64,000 nucleotides of DNA from Welwitschia mirabilis (GCA_051453625.1 JBOZIK010000001.1:213215973-213279972), one strand, 5' to 3'. Counted from the stretch's first letter, positions 45,201 through 57,010 are shown. Notes: generated from the letters alone by a model not told the origin. A program made the numbers and translations.

Positions 45201-47403
45201 TAAGCTTCCATTGATTGTGTCATAATCTTACTGGGAGGTTTTTTAAATTAAAACTCAAGGAAAGGATATTTTTCTTTAGAAATCCTATCACTCTTTATTT
45301 GATTTTCTTCTTTGGTTTTTCAACACTGTACTACTAGTTACATGAAGAGTTTAAGATTGATTGTTTGGTGACTTATCCCTCTTAAAGGATAACCAATGTT
45401 AGGAATCTATTATTTCAGCCTTAATCTATTTATGTACATGTCTTTGAATAATATATTCATCCCTGTGCCTTTTTCGTAATGGCTTTATTTATAATGTTAT
45501 TTTTAGAATCCCAATTGCTATTCTACTACTAATCTTGAAATTTCTATTTCCAAAATTATGTTTTTTTAATGGATCACATGTCTTTCTAGCCTCATTACAT
45601 AAGAAGCACAAGGCATAACTATTATAAATTATTTAAATACTAAAAAATACAAATAGAACTTTAAAAGTCCTCAAGAAAAGGCAAATCAAGCTATATAACC
45701 TCTTTAAAGATTTTAATAAAGATAATGTTTCTCATAGACTACAAATGTTGTAAGAGAAATAAAAGCATAAGTGACACTCCTATAACTTATCCATCTTGCA
45801 TTTGTCACTATGTTGAAGCTAAAATATATGAGATTAAAGAAGCATGGAAAGAGTTCAATAGATTCAATAGTACATTAAAGTAAGTTATTTAAATGTGGAT
45901 TCTCTAGTTAAGAAAGGAGACTTGATGCCTACTTTTTAAGAGACTGGACTTATAATGTTTAAAGATAAGAGATGAACTTATCAAGCCACTCATATTTGTC
46001 TCCAAACCATGATGTAATCTACCACTATAGAATCTTATTGTCTAAAGGGAAATTAGCCATACCAAAAAAATAGTTAATAATTATTTACCTTGAACAAATT
46101 AAAGAAAACTCAAGTTAAAGAAAAAATAACATGAGATTAGTTAGGAACTTAGATGTGTACTTCAATTGGATAGTTATAAAAAAAAAAGAGGATAGAGTAA
46201 TAAATCTTATTACATATGTATAAAAGAAATGATATGACCAAATACCAAATTTAAATAGATGCATGTAATCTAGCCTCTCATTAATGGGCTTAACAACATG
46301 CCAAATGTGCTTCTAGGTAAAATAGAATGTAGGCTTGCTATAAATTCTCTCCCAAGATTCAACAAGATTGAAGCAAGAATGAAGTAGCTTTTAATCATGA
46401 AGATTAAAAGTCAAGGGATTTCATAATGAGCCTTATTCTTTAACTAGAGGCATATTCTATCATATTAAAGTCACTTATAAGGATCTAGTATACATCTAAA
46501 ATATTTTAAAAGGAGCCAATTCCAGAGGAATATCCTATAACAACTAGTTTCTAAAATGTGTTATTCTTTTTGATTAAGATTCTCAAAGAACATGTAATAC
46601 ACTAAAGGTAAGAACATTAGAAATTAAAAATTCTCATTAATATCATAATGGAGGAAAAACTATATCATAAATGTTCATAAGTTTTCTTATTCTATACATT
46701 TTCTTAGTTATTTAAAAATCTATTATAGATTCTTGAATATCTATATACATGGTACTCTTGAAAACTATGTCTCCACATGCTAACTATTAAGAGATATCAT
46801 TTATTTAGATAAGTAATAGATATTTAAATAAAATATTAGGAAACATTTAAATTAGGATGCTTAATACTATGGTATAGATAAATGTATTATACACTGGAAT
46901 TGAATATCTTTAATAAGTAAAGATTCTCTATTGAAAATAAGTTTGCTTATCTTTTTAAATAATGTATCAGTAATGTTGAAAGAAAAGAGTAATGAAAAGT
47001 CCACAAATTTATTAAAATATGAATTAGAACTTCTTTGGAATTTATATATAAATATTTCTATGAAATTCATTCCACTTAGATAAGCTAAAATTATGGAAAT
47101 ATATTTTTGATCAGTTGAGGATTGGTTAAATTCTACTTTATTTTTAGAAACTTTCTTTGATAATTATGAATATATTTGTACTTGTTGTTACTCAAAAAAC
47201 ATATACCGTCAATTAATGTATGAAACTTTTGAAATTGACTTTCTATTAAGATCCTTTAACTCTACCTTGTACTTTACATTTATTTTCATTATTATTAGAA
47301 AATAAATGCAGAAAAGAGTGAGAAAGTAATTTACATTTTTATACCTATCTATTAAAGTATCTATAAAATAGAGTGTCTAAAGTTGTAGGAAATTAATAAA
47401 CTT
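42289..47403. other. Unassigned 5.1-kb region between G3 and CH2
   Basis: No LTR, RT or integrase motif was recognised on either strand. Two stretches look less random. A plus-strand text near 43300-43360 reads FRKFGKIYDIYL and LQGFDFIKYYNF, loosely like an RRM RNA-binding fold. A minus-strand text from about 45230 down to 44600 has long partly open frames (for example KPPSKIMTQSMEAYEKMMK and DALTQECHSSTQDAINAL). Neither can be assigned. Short open stretches at 43855-44046 and 46867-47070 have no recognised match. Confidence 0.35.
42357..42474. repeat. Two-copy tandem repeat, about 58 bp
   Basis: TTTATCTACCTCATGG near 42359 and TTTATCTACTTCATAA near 42416 start two diverged units that both continue with an ATATG.TTTAAGTTA word. 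It looks like a small old tandem duplication, about 70 bp after the G3 LTR end. Confidence 0.55.
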
Positions 47404-48109
47404 NNNNNNNNNNNNNNNNNNNNNNNNNNNNNNNNNNNNNNNNNNNNNNNNNNNNNNNNNNNNNNNNNNNNNNNNNNNNNNNNNNNNNNNNNNNNNNNNN
47501 NNNNNNNNNNNNNNNNNNNNNNNNNNNNNNNNNNNNNNNNNNNNNNNNNNNNNNNNNNNNNNNNNNNNNNNNNNNNNNNNNNNNNNNNNNNNNNNNNNNN
47601 NNNNNNNNNNNNNNNNNNNNNNNNNNNNNNNNNNNNNNNNNNNNNNNNNNNNNNNNNNNNNNNNNNNNNNNNNNNNNNNNNNNNNNNNNNNNNNNNNNNN
47701 NNNNNNNNNNNNNNNNNNNNNNNNNNNNNNNNNNNNNNNNNNNNNNNNNNNNNNNNNNNNNNNNNNNNNNNNNNNNNNNNNNNNNNNNNNNNNNNNNNNN
47801 NNNNNNNNNNNNNNNNNNNNNNNNNNNNNNNNNNNNNNNNNNNNNNNNNNNNNNNNNNNNNNNNNNNNNNNNNNNNNNNNNNNNNNNNNNNNNNNNNNNN
47901 NNNNNNNNNNNNNNNNNNNNNNNNNNNNNNNNNNNNNNNNNNNNNNNNNNNNNNNNNNNNNNNNNNNNNNNNNNNNNNNNNNNNNNNNNNNNNNNNNNNN
48001 NNNNNNNNNNNNNNNNNNNNNNNNNNNNNNNNNNNNNNNNNNNNNNNNNNNNNNNNNNNNNNNNNNNNNNNNNNNNNNNNNNNNNNNNNNNNNNNNNNNN
48101 NNNNNNNNN

Positions 48110-49615
48110 TTTATAATTAATTAATTATTAATTTTTAACTATGATATCTCCTTAGAGCTCAAAAATGTTATAATTAATGTTTAAAAATATAGAAAAACTA
48201 CTTCATAAAATTTTATCGGAAAATTAAGTATATAAAATTATTTTCTATTAGTAAATATTAGTTAAATTACTTATAGGTGGTAATTATTTGTATAAATACC
48301 TTTTTTATCCTTTTTCTTTAGCTTACTTTGAATGTGTGTGCTTGTAAGAGTTTTTAGCTTAGTAGTTCAAGTAACACAAGTAGTTTCTAGCTTTTTATTA
48401 TTTTTATTTATTTAACTTATAATGTAGCCATATGAATATTATATAAAGATTTCTATTTTAACAATTATTCTTAAGCTATACTTTCTTTTGTTTACCTTCT
48501 TTGCATCAATCAATAGAGGTTGTTATATAAGAATGAAAGAATGTTTGTAGGATTGGAATATCTCCAAGTATATCTTAGTTTCTTTAAGTACATTATTAAG
48601 ATTTTATTTGATAAATTTTGAATATTTGTATTATTATTGAAAGAAAAAGAAAACAATATTTCCTTTATCTAGATTTTTATTATTATAATCTTCAAAATAG
48701 AAATGTTCTTTTATGCTTGCTTTACTTTTATAATTGTTTCTATAAAATGAACTAAATAATGATTAGTATTATTAGAAATAGGTAAATAATTCATTAAATA
48801 TTTACATTAATTAGAATTATTTACATGCATTTGTGTGGTGTATTCATTAAATAAGACTAAATTACGATAATTCTAATAAGGTTCATCCCGTACTTGGATT
48901 TTATTTCCAAGGTGGGTTTTATTGCATTTTTTTTTTCTAATACCCTTTTAAAAGTAGATTTAATCACCACTCTCCTTTCTTACCCATATATGAACTTACT
49001 TCAACTTAATATCTCATGCCCTTGGTGTTGATGGATCATGTTACATCATTTGGAGATACTTGAAGGAAGTGAGGGTTATTTATAGGCATGCATCCATCTC
49101 ACATATTGTCGGTCACCTATATTGGGAATATATTAAAGTGAAGTAAAAGCATATAAAGTTAAGCCTAGTCATGTTTGTATAGTTTAGAATATAAGGTAGA
49201 ACCAACTCATGTCTAAAGAGTGGATGGATATTCAGTTGAAATGTCATTAATTAGAGTTAAAACCTTCTATTATATTGATAAGGTATTATTCTTTATCCAT
49301 ATATGTTGACAATAAGTTTACATCTCCTTAATTATGTAAAAGATATCTTTTATGTAACAAAAAATTGGGAAGAAATGAAGGACATAAACTTATGATATTT
49401 CTATTATTTGTAAATCAGACTAACCTAGAAATTATTTATATGTAAATATATAATATTACTATGATTTTTCTTTTGTATAATATAGAAATTTTAGTAAAGG
49501 AATAAGTAGAATTTAATCCTAGGTTTCGTTGTATCTATCAAGTAAAGACATTAAAGAACAAAGGAAGTGGAAAAAATAATTACTTAATTAAGATGAGAAA
49601 AAAGAAGATCTCACA
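48110..49615 (+). repeat. CH2 5' LTR (start not visible)
   Basis: The right end is set by CTCACA at 49610-49615 followed by AAT and a PBS, the usual arrangement. The left end cannot be seen because of the gap. It holds a TATA box at 48291. No partner LTR lies in the window, so length and identity cannot be tested. The sequence does not match the G-family LTRs. Confidence 0.55.
48291..48297 (+). promoter_or_regulatory. TATA box of CH2 LTR
   Basis: TATAAAT followed by ACC and a long pyrimidine-rich stretch (CCTTTTTTATCCTTTTTC) fits a plant LTR core promoter. A second, weaker candidate (TTATTTATAGG) lies near 49077. Confidence 0.45.
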
Positions 49616-49618
49616 AAT

Positions 49619-49637
49619 TCGTATCAGAGCTCTAGGT
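49619..49637 (+). other. CH2 primer-binding site, initiator-Met tRNA type
   Basis: TCGTATCAGAGCTCTAGGT contains GTATCAGAGC, the core of the TGGTATCAGAGC site complementary to the 3' end of plant initiator Met-tRNA, with the first GG reduced to CG. It is the commonest PBS in plant LTR elements, including chromoviruses. The position after CACAAAT fits the end of an LTR. Confidence 0.75.
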
Positions 49638-50295
49638 AAACTTAAATAATACTTAATGTTAAGCACTTATAAATTTATAAGAATATAAATCCAATTATAG
49701 TTTAAAAACATTTCTCCTTAAGAATTATAAAGTTAGTGGCAATCATAACAATATTAATTCCTAATAGCTATAAAGTTAGTTATATCCCTAATAATTTTAA
49801 ACCATGAGTGAAAGCAATTATATCTTAAAAAATACTAGGTTCCAAGAAAATTTTAACTTCTATATAAGTATGAATTTAATAGTATCTTCTAATAAATATG
49901 AATTCCATTATACATATAATTTTTATACTCTTTAAATATATATAAAATTACATTTATATTAATTTAAATAATTATAAATATCATATTAATTATAATCTTA
50001 GCACCTTAATAATCCTAAAACTTGATTATATTTATAACATTTTCAAAGTATTCATAAGGTTAACTATAATTCTAACCCCTAAATGATCATTATGCTAATT
50101 ATATTTATGGTAATTTTAAATCCTGAACAAATTAAAAAGGATGAATTTAAGTCATTAGAGACTCTATTACATTATAGCTATAGATGATAATCACTTAGAA
50201 GAATTATAATTTCCTTAAAAATTTAGGATAATGATCTTATATGATTCTTTAAAGAGCTGAGTCCTTTGCTAGTAAAATATAAATACATAAATAAT
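49638..50295 (+). other. CH2 leader, left of G5
   Basis: Untranslated leader or the very start of gag. It has a repeated CTATAAAGTTAGT-type word (near 49729 and 49769) but no convincing frame. Element G5 interrupts it after 50300. Confidence 0.45.
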
Positions 50296-50300
50296 ACCTT
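50296..50300. repeat. Target-site duplication of G5, left copy
   Basis: ACCTT directly precedes the first LTR base (50301). The identical word lies directly after the last LTR base, at 63098-63102. Five base pairs is the duplication length of Ty3/gypsy integrase. Confidence 0.85.
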
Positions 50301-51330
50301 TGTTATGGTATGTATTTATACAAATATTATACTACTAAGAAGATCCTATCATTCATAAATAAATATATATTTTTACTTAGTACAATAAATTAATATATAT
50401 GGGAGTGGACTCTAATGTCATAATCCATTGAACACCCAGACTAGAAGAAAGAGAATTGATCTAAAGAAGAAAAACTTATGTATTTTAACAGCAGAAATAG
50501 AATACAATGTAAAAAATAATAATGCAATACACTTATTCAAAGCTAATACAGAAAAGAAAAAAAATAATACACCTAAACTAATAATGCTCAATCTTAACAA
50601 AGATTGCCCTCATAATCTATACCATTAAAAAAGCTTTCATGAAATTAGAAGTAATATAAACTATGAGAGATAAGTATACAATAAGCATAGGAAAATAAAA
50701 AGATTTATTTAATTAGTTTCAACTAATATCTATGTTATAAAGTAGCCACACCTCAATGAAGAAAGCACAGCTCAATACTAAGAAAGACGTCTCTCTATAA
50801 TTACAATAGATGGATCTTTAGTCCTTCGATCTCTTATCATAAAAATTTTTAATACAAGTAAAGACAAGTAGGAGTTGAGGATAGAGTTTACACTTATTGA
50901 TAAAAATATAGGCATAAACAAACAAAACAAATAGGCATGGATACAACCTTAATAATCATGTAAGAAATGCAAAGGTAAATGAAAAGATTTAGGTGAATTT
51001 CAATAAAGAATTATAAAAGATTTTGTTCTATTGGTCATCCGGATGATATAAGAGATGATGCCATCTTATAAGAATTTCATATCATCTTTCAAATTGATTC
51101 TAGTTAGCATCCTTATTGGCTTCAATTGTTTCCTCATGAAGGAAGTTTACTTCAAATGTAAGAAATATTGTAACCAGATTTAAATGCTATAAAATGTTAT
51201 AAAGAATATATGTTTTGGTATCTTTAATGTTAGATCTTTATTATCATAGAAATATAGCATAAAATTGTTTAATATCCTATAAATATACTCAAAATACCCT
51301 ATCAAATACATGCAAGTTAGCAATGCAACA
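50301..51330 (-). repeat. G5 3' LTR
   Basis: On the plus strand it runs from TGTTATGGTATGTATTTATA to GTTAGCAATGCAACA, ending beside the purine tract. Terminal TGTT and AACA are as expected. It carries an undecayed palindrome GTCATCCGGATGAT at 51034-51047. Confidence 0.9.
51034..51047. repeat. Dispersed palindrome GTCATCCGGATGAT
   Basis: This is the form with CCGG still intact. Related words with CTAG, TTGG or CTAA at the centre lie at 17964-17977, 18436-18449, 22787-22800, 30386-30400, 51544-51557, 61575-61587, 61679-61692 and 62839-62852. All but two of these (17964 and 62839, in LTRs) lie in leader or 3' non-coding parts of G4 or G5. The changes at the centre are those expected from CpG decay on both strands. 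No function is known to me. Confidence 0.7.
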
Positions 51331-51345
51331 TCTCCTCTCACTTAG
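51331..51345 (-). other. G5 polypurine tract
   Basis: On the minus strand CTAAGTGAGAGGAGA stands immediately before the LTR start TGTTGCATTGC. It is the cleanest purine tract of the family in this window and fixes the LTR boundary. Confidence 0.8.
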
Positions 51346-51849
51346 CCTTAGTAGTTTTTAACAAAACCAGATGGTTAATCATGATTACAAATCAGCTTGT
51401 CCAATAATAAAAAATAACTAAGATATTGAAAAATTATCTCAAAAAAATTTGTAAAAATCTAAGAGGTACAAACAAAATTATGCAAAATTATAAAATTAAA
51501 TGTTTTACCTAATTGAGTTACTGGTCATACTACTACTTGGGTCATCATTTGGATGATAGGAGTGGATAATAGGCTCAAGAATTATTCTTGAAAAATAAAA
51601 TGTTGTAATAGAATTTTTTAAATAGATAGTTAGTAGATACACTTATAATTAAAAGCACCACACTAAAATGTACAATAAATAACTAAGAAGATCATGGTAA
51701 ATATAATCGATCCTCATCATAATATGTAGCAAAAGAGATAAGCGTACATCATTGTAAACTTAAATTTTATATATATATATATATACAGAGGGAGAGATAC
51801 AGGATATGATAAAAATCACTTCCCTCATCTTCACATGATNNNNNNNNNN

Positions 51850-52623
51850 TGCAGGGAAAAAAGAGGGAGAATGCTTAGGGTCTATAAGGAAATGGAGATC
51901 TAATGATGTACATATGGAGCAAACTGTCTCATCTACCTAAACACAAACTGCCTCTTAGAAGTTAATTGTCATACTGTGCTCTATGGATATAATGCACTAA
52001 TGCACATTGACTATCTACTCCTTAGAGTGTTAGATTCTCCTCTCAACTATTTAGATATTTTACTCTAATGTCTACATCCTCTAATCTAACATCTAGATAA
52101 CTCCGTCGATGAAACCCCTGATGGTCTTAGTGGTCTTTACCAGAAGCACCTAGATTTGCTCTAGTGTAGCTTCAATCGCAAGTGTTTGTACTTGAGATCT
52201 CTTTGCCTCTCGTAGTATCTATATGTTCATGTCTTGAAGTGGTGAGCTAAAGTCAGAATATATGAAAGACACTACTTACCCATAGGATCTGGTATCCCAA
52301 ATCATTGAAATAATGCTAAGAAGAGGCATGGACACCCTTGAATCTATAACTATTATGCCTTGATTATTAACTTGAGTTTCCTTCATAAGAAGTTAGTAAA
52401 GTCATTTATTTACCCTACCTAAATGCCACTAAAATATGCAAATGTATGACCATAGTATATTTATTATGAAAAAATGTGCTAATGTTGTGGATCAACCATC
52501 GATATAAAACTATGTATGCAAGGGTCAATTGAGTTACAAGAACTCCATTTATTTAGCATTAAATCTACTTGGATGTCAAGTATTAAAGCATATGTATAAT
52601 GCTTATCTATACTTACAGCAAAA

Positions 52624-52670
<47 letters not shown>

Positions 52671-53070
52671 TAACTCCTATAACGTGGTTTAGGAGTATAG
52701 CTATCTCATAGTCCCATATAGAAGCTAAAATCATGTTAGTAAGATGACCACTAGAGTCTAATTGTCACTTAATGTGGATGATGTCATATGGTCTTTGATA
52801 CATAATACATTCCTCATGCATCCAAGATCCATCAAAGCTATAAATCTGAGAGCCTTTAATTAGCCTTTGGCTCTATCCTACTCATCATATCTCTAAAATA
52901 ATGCTCAACATAAATAGTAGTGGTCTGAATGGTAAGTGAATGTATATGTTAAGATGGAAGAAGCATAAGCTCTGCATTCTTAATCTCTGATGGTACTAAT
53001 GGATCTTTCTCCTACTGTATGACCTCATCCTCATTCTTAACATATCTAGATCTATGCGTATGGGGCTTAC
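51850..53070 (-). pseudogene. G5 3' ORF remnant (plant transposon-protein-like)
   Basis: It aligns with the 3' ORF remnant of G4 (18726-19960): the start near 53060, the HxR..TIQ..TIHVE-like segment near 52910-52950, the FY block near 52790 and the C-terminal part at 51850-52250. Frames are broken, and a (TG)n(TA)n microsatellite has expanded inside it. A 10-N gap at 51840-51849 lies near the 3' end. The resemblance to the plant transposon-protein domain is inferred through G4; the function is unknown. Confidence 0.4.
52624..52671. repeat. Compound microsatellite (TG)n(TA)n
   Basis: About 12 TG units followed by about 11 TA units. In G4 the same element position (near 19510) has only a TATATATGAACACTC word, so the array grew after the copies separated. 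The length may vary between individuals. Confidence 0.95.
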
Positions 53071-53159
53071 TCAATCAAAAATATACAAAAACATTATATG
53101 AATGCTTAATAATAATCCTCAAAATTGATACAAAATAAAGAAAATACATACTAACTCCT

Positions 53160-53230
<71 letters not shown>
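53160..53230. repeat. 71-base G run beside a 100-N gap
   Basis: A pure run of 71 G ends directly at the gap 53231-53330, in DNA that is otherwise very A+T-rich. The matching positions in G4 (near 20080 and 21950) have only short C/T-rich text. A sequencing or gap-filling artefact is the likely cause; a real C/G tract of this length would be exceptional. Confidence 0.9.
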
Positions 53231-53737
53231 NNNNNNNNNNNNNNNNNNNNNNNNNNNNNNNNNNNNNNNNNNNNNNNNNNNNNNNNNNNNNNNNNNNNNN
53301 NNNNNNNNNNNNNNNNNNNNNNNNNNNNNNGAAAATAAATTTTTAAGTAAACATCACATAAGGTGAAAATTTAAATTGCTCAATTAAAAAATCTAATCTA
53401 GTAGAATCATAGAACACATTAAACTAATCAATATTCCCTAAAGGATCATTATGTTTCTATCTATGATTTGTGAGAAATAAAGTGTAAAAGAAGAAAACTA
53501 AATTTTTCTTGTAAAACACATAAATGATTATAACTTTTAAAATATATAGTGAAAATTAAATTTATAAGTTTAAATTGAAGAGCTAAAACATGATCAATAT
53601 GCATAAAAACTACATGTCAAAAGGCTAAAAAATAGAAGGAAAAATTAAAAAAGACAAGGCAAATAAAAATATACCTCCTTTTGAGAAATTTGCAAAAATC
53701 TGATGAATCTAAGTTCATCTCATAGGGATAAAATCTA

Positions 53738-54352
53738 AAGTGGTGGTAGGGACTAGGGAAGTTATCATCTCTCAAATGAATAGACAAAAACAATGAAGAA
53801 ATGAAGAAAAATGAGGAAAAAAGTTTTTGGTCTTAGTTTTATCATGCTATCATCTAGTCACATTGTCCAAATGATNNNNNNNNNNNNNNNNNNNNNNNNN
53901 NNNNNNNNNNNNNNNNNNNNNNNNNNNNNNNNNNNNNNNNNNNNNNNNNNNNNNNNNNNNNNNNNNNNNNNNNNNNNNNNNNNNNNNNNNNNNNNNNNNN
54001 NNNNNNNNNNNNNNNNNNNNNNNNNNNNNNNNNNNNNNNNNNNNNNNNNNNNNNNNNNNNNNNNNNNNNNNNNNNNNNNNNNNNNNNNNNNNNNNNNNNN
54101 NNNNNNNNNNNNNNNNNNNNNNNNNNNNNNNNNNNNNNNNNNNNNNNNNNNNNNNNNNNNNNNNNNNNNNNNNNNNNNNNNNNNNNNNNNNNNNNNNNNN
54201 NNNNNNNNNNNNNNAAGTGGTGGTAGGGACTAGGGAAGTTATCATCTCTCAAAGGAATAGACAAAAACAATGAAGAAATGAAGAAAAATGAGGAAAAAAG
54301 TTTTTGGTCTTGGTTTTATCATACTATCATCTAGTCACATTGTCCAAATGAT
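53738..54352. repeat. 138-bp direct repeat flanking a 339-N gap
   Basis: Bases 53738-53875 and 54215-54352 match over 138 bp with three differences and touch both edges of the gap 53876-54214. G4 has the matching sequence without such a repeat in each of its two units. Most likely this is one sequence, or two alleles, placed on both sides of an artificial gap. Confidence 0.85.
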
Positions 54353-55427
54353 AGCCTTAGAAGGACTGTTAGAAAAAATCAGATTGTCATCTACCTATGT
54401 CATCTAGACAACTAGAAAATTTTTGCAAAAAATAAAGATGTTAGACAAGAAATTTAGACTCAGATTTAATCATAAAAGAATCAAAATTTATCAAAAAGTT
54501 CAAAAAAAAAAGAGGAATGGAAAAGAATTAGGAAAATTAGGATGAAGAAAAAATTTAAAACAAATAAAAACTAGGGATAAGAAAAACATACTAACTAGGC
54601 TAAACCTGACAATAAAAATTGAATGAGTATGATTGAACTAAAAAATGTACAAGATAAATCATAAAAATTCAAAAGGTATAAGTAATCTCATAAAATATGT
54701 AAAACATAAAATATTTTCTATTTAATTCTAATGCTAAAGAACATAATATGTTATGAACAAGAAACAAGAGAACTACTAAATGATAAGATCCTGTGTGAAG
54801 ATGAAAAAATGTGAAAATAACTTTGAAATAATAAACTTAAAAACTAAAGAAAAGCAGAATGCAAATGGACACAATTAGTATGAAGAAGATTACTTATCTA
54901 TCCTAAATTCTAGTCTAGCAAACCCTCATAAAAGACATCATAAAGACACCTAAATAAAATGCATGATAAAATGTATAGACTCTATAAAGTTTCACTCAAA
55001 AAGGTAGTGATTATAATGATACTAGAAATTTAAGTGCTTAGAATAATGAATAATGAAAAAAAGCTATTCAAAAATGAACTCATTTATTCACATCCTATAA
55101 ACACATTCAAATCCTTAAAAGTGAAATGATCATGTGAGAATACTAAGAGTCTAGAAAATAAGAAACATGTTTGATGACATTAAAAACATCATTAATCCCA
55201 TATTCTTAAAGATTATTATAACTTTTCTATGACTAGGGAAGTTAAACCATAGTTAAAAAAAATAAAAACTCACAAAGCATGACTAGCTAACCTCCCAATG
55301 GAATTTCCATAGCTACCAATACTACCAAAGGTTCCTTTTGAAAACATTTACCCTCATGTGGTAGGACATCATGGTTACCATGTATTTTTCTTTAAGTACA
55401 AATACAATAAATTATTATAATTATTTT

Positions 55428-55474
<47 letters not shown>

Positions 55475-55574
55475 NNNNNNNNNNNNNNNNNNNNNNNNNN
55501 NNNNNNNNNNNNNNNNNNNNNNNNNNNNNNNNNNNNNNNNNNNNNNNNNNNNNNNNNNNNNNNNNNNNNNNNNN

Positions 55575-55647
<73 letters not shown>

Positions 55648-56014
55648 TTAATTTTTGTATAATTTATATATGATCACATACTCAAAAAGACAAAGGTGAA
55701 AAAATGAGATAAAAGACAGAAAAACACTCCTAAATAACCAAAGACCCCATACTATTAGGGGAAAAAACAATAACTAAGACATCTTACTTTAGAGTGATGT
55801 CCATAGATATGGGAATGTCATAAGATTAGGTGAATCTAATCTTATTACTATAAAATTCCCAAGTATGAATATTAGTCATAGAAACTTTATATAGCAATAC
55901 ATAAGTCAATTTTAAAAATGATTAAGTGACATCATAACATTCACCAAAGGAATAAGATAAGAAGGAATTCATACAATGATAGTATGCAAGTCCTTCTAAT
56001 CGAGAGAAACCTCT
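54353..56014 (-). other. G5 3' non-coding region next to integrase
   Basis: It aligns with G4 22750-24200. It contains a long (TC)n array, broken by a 100-N gap. A word similar to the palindrome's half-sites, GTCATCTAGACAACTAG, lies near 54399. No coding frame is seen. Confidence 0.6.
55431..55647. repeat. (TC)n microsatellite with internal gap
   Basis: Pure TC repeats at 55431-55474 and 55575-55647 (a few interruptions at the end) flank the gap 55475-55574, so the true array is of unknown length. In G4 the matching place (about 23829) has only a CTCTCTCTTCT word. Confidence 0.95.
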
Positions 56015-56490
56015 AAAAGTATAAATAATTTGTACATCATTCAAAAACATGGGAATGCCTTTAACCCATTTAATAACATAATTTATAGCTACTAAAATGT
56101 AAATTTTATTATGAAAATATGGGTGTATAAAATCAATTTCCTAATAATCAAAAGGTTCACATTTAAGAATAGGTCTAGGTGTATATCTTGAATACAAATA
56201 AGGCTATCATAACATTGATAAGGATAACACATTCTAGAAAAATTAAAAGAATCTTAAAAAAGAGTAGGCTAATAAAACCCAAAGTAAAAAAATTTCATAG
56301 ATACTTTTTATTTACTAAAATGTCCTTCATAAATACCACCATGACAAAGACGAAGGATATTAGATTTTTCCCAATTAGACACATATTTTTGCATCATTTG
56401 GTCTTTATACATATGACAAAGAAGTGATTTTATCCATTCATAGTCACTTATTCTATGGAAAAACGATTTTTGTTGATTATAAGTTTAATT
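56015..56490 (-). pseudogene. G5 integrase remnant, core deleted
   Basis: Reading leftwards from 56490: DYEWIKSLLC, CKDQMMQKY-like text and LCHGGIYEGHFS (the zinc-binding region, partly kept: HGGIYEGHF), GFYWPTLF-like (56270), a decayed IDFIHP with the first core Asp (about 56120), YILVAINYVIKWVKAIP and NDVQIIYTF at about 56020. There the text jumps to RGFSRLEG, which belongs after integrase. Against G4, 24203-24912 (about 0.7 kb) is missing, removing the second Asp, the Glu position and the C-terminal part. The junction lies in an A-rich word shared by both ends. Confidence 0.8.
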
Positions 56491-56747
56491 TTATAGTGTT
56501 TCATGGTAATAAGGTAATTAACAATATCAACATATCAAGGATGAGAAGTAAAAGATATAGCAAAAAGTTACTCATTTGAAGAAATATCATTAATCATGAA
56601 ATCATCAAGAGAAGAAGAAAGATGAGAAAAATAATCAATAATATAATTATGCTTTTTTGCTTTATTAATGATGGTAAAATTAAATTATCACATGAGGAAG
56701 ATCCTTCTAATCAATCTAGCATTCAAATCTTTCTTAGTCATAAGGTA

Positions 56748-57010
56748 TCAAATCATAGCATGATCAGTATAAACATTCATATAAAAGCCTAAAAGATAAT
56801 TTCTAATCATATCAAGAAAAAAGATAATTGCTAATACTTCTTTCTCTGTAATAGTATAATTCATTTGAGTTTTAGACATATTTTTACTATAGTAAGATAT
56901 AACCTTAAAGTTATTTTCATACTTTTGACAAAGTACCCCACCCATGCTAAAATTACTAGCATCACACATCAATTCTAAATATTTTTTTCAATTGAGTCCT
57001 ATTATAATAA
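56748..57010 (-). pseudogene. G5 RNase H remnant, catalytic residues kept
   Basis: An open stretch at 56748-56972 reads MMCDASNFSMGGVLCQKY, NNFKVISYYSKNMSKTQ, NYTITEKEVLAIIFFLD and NYLLGFYMNVYTDHAMI. The Asp of MCDAS, the Glu of TEKE and the Asp of YTDHA are all present. It is the best preserved RNase H in the window. The frame breaks after YTDHAMI, and the stretch towards DHLSR (about 56640-56740) is stopped. Confidence 0.85.

Noticed and set aside
48900-49140. Separate gene promoter inside the CH2 LTR (second TATA-like word near 49077)
   Set aside because: No coding frame follows and the position is within the LTR; it is most simply part of CH2.
52624-52671. CRISPR-like or satellite array
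   Set aside because: Simple dinucleotide repeats without spacers. No CRISPR array, tRNA or rRNA gene was seen anywhere in the window.
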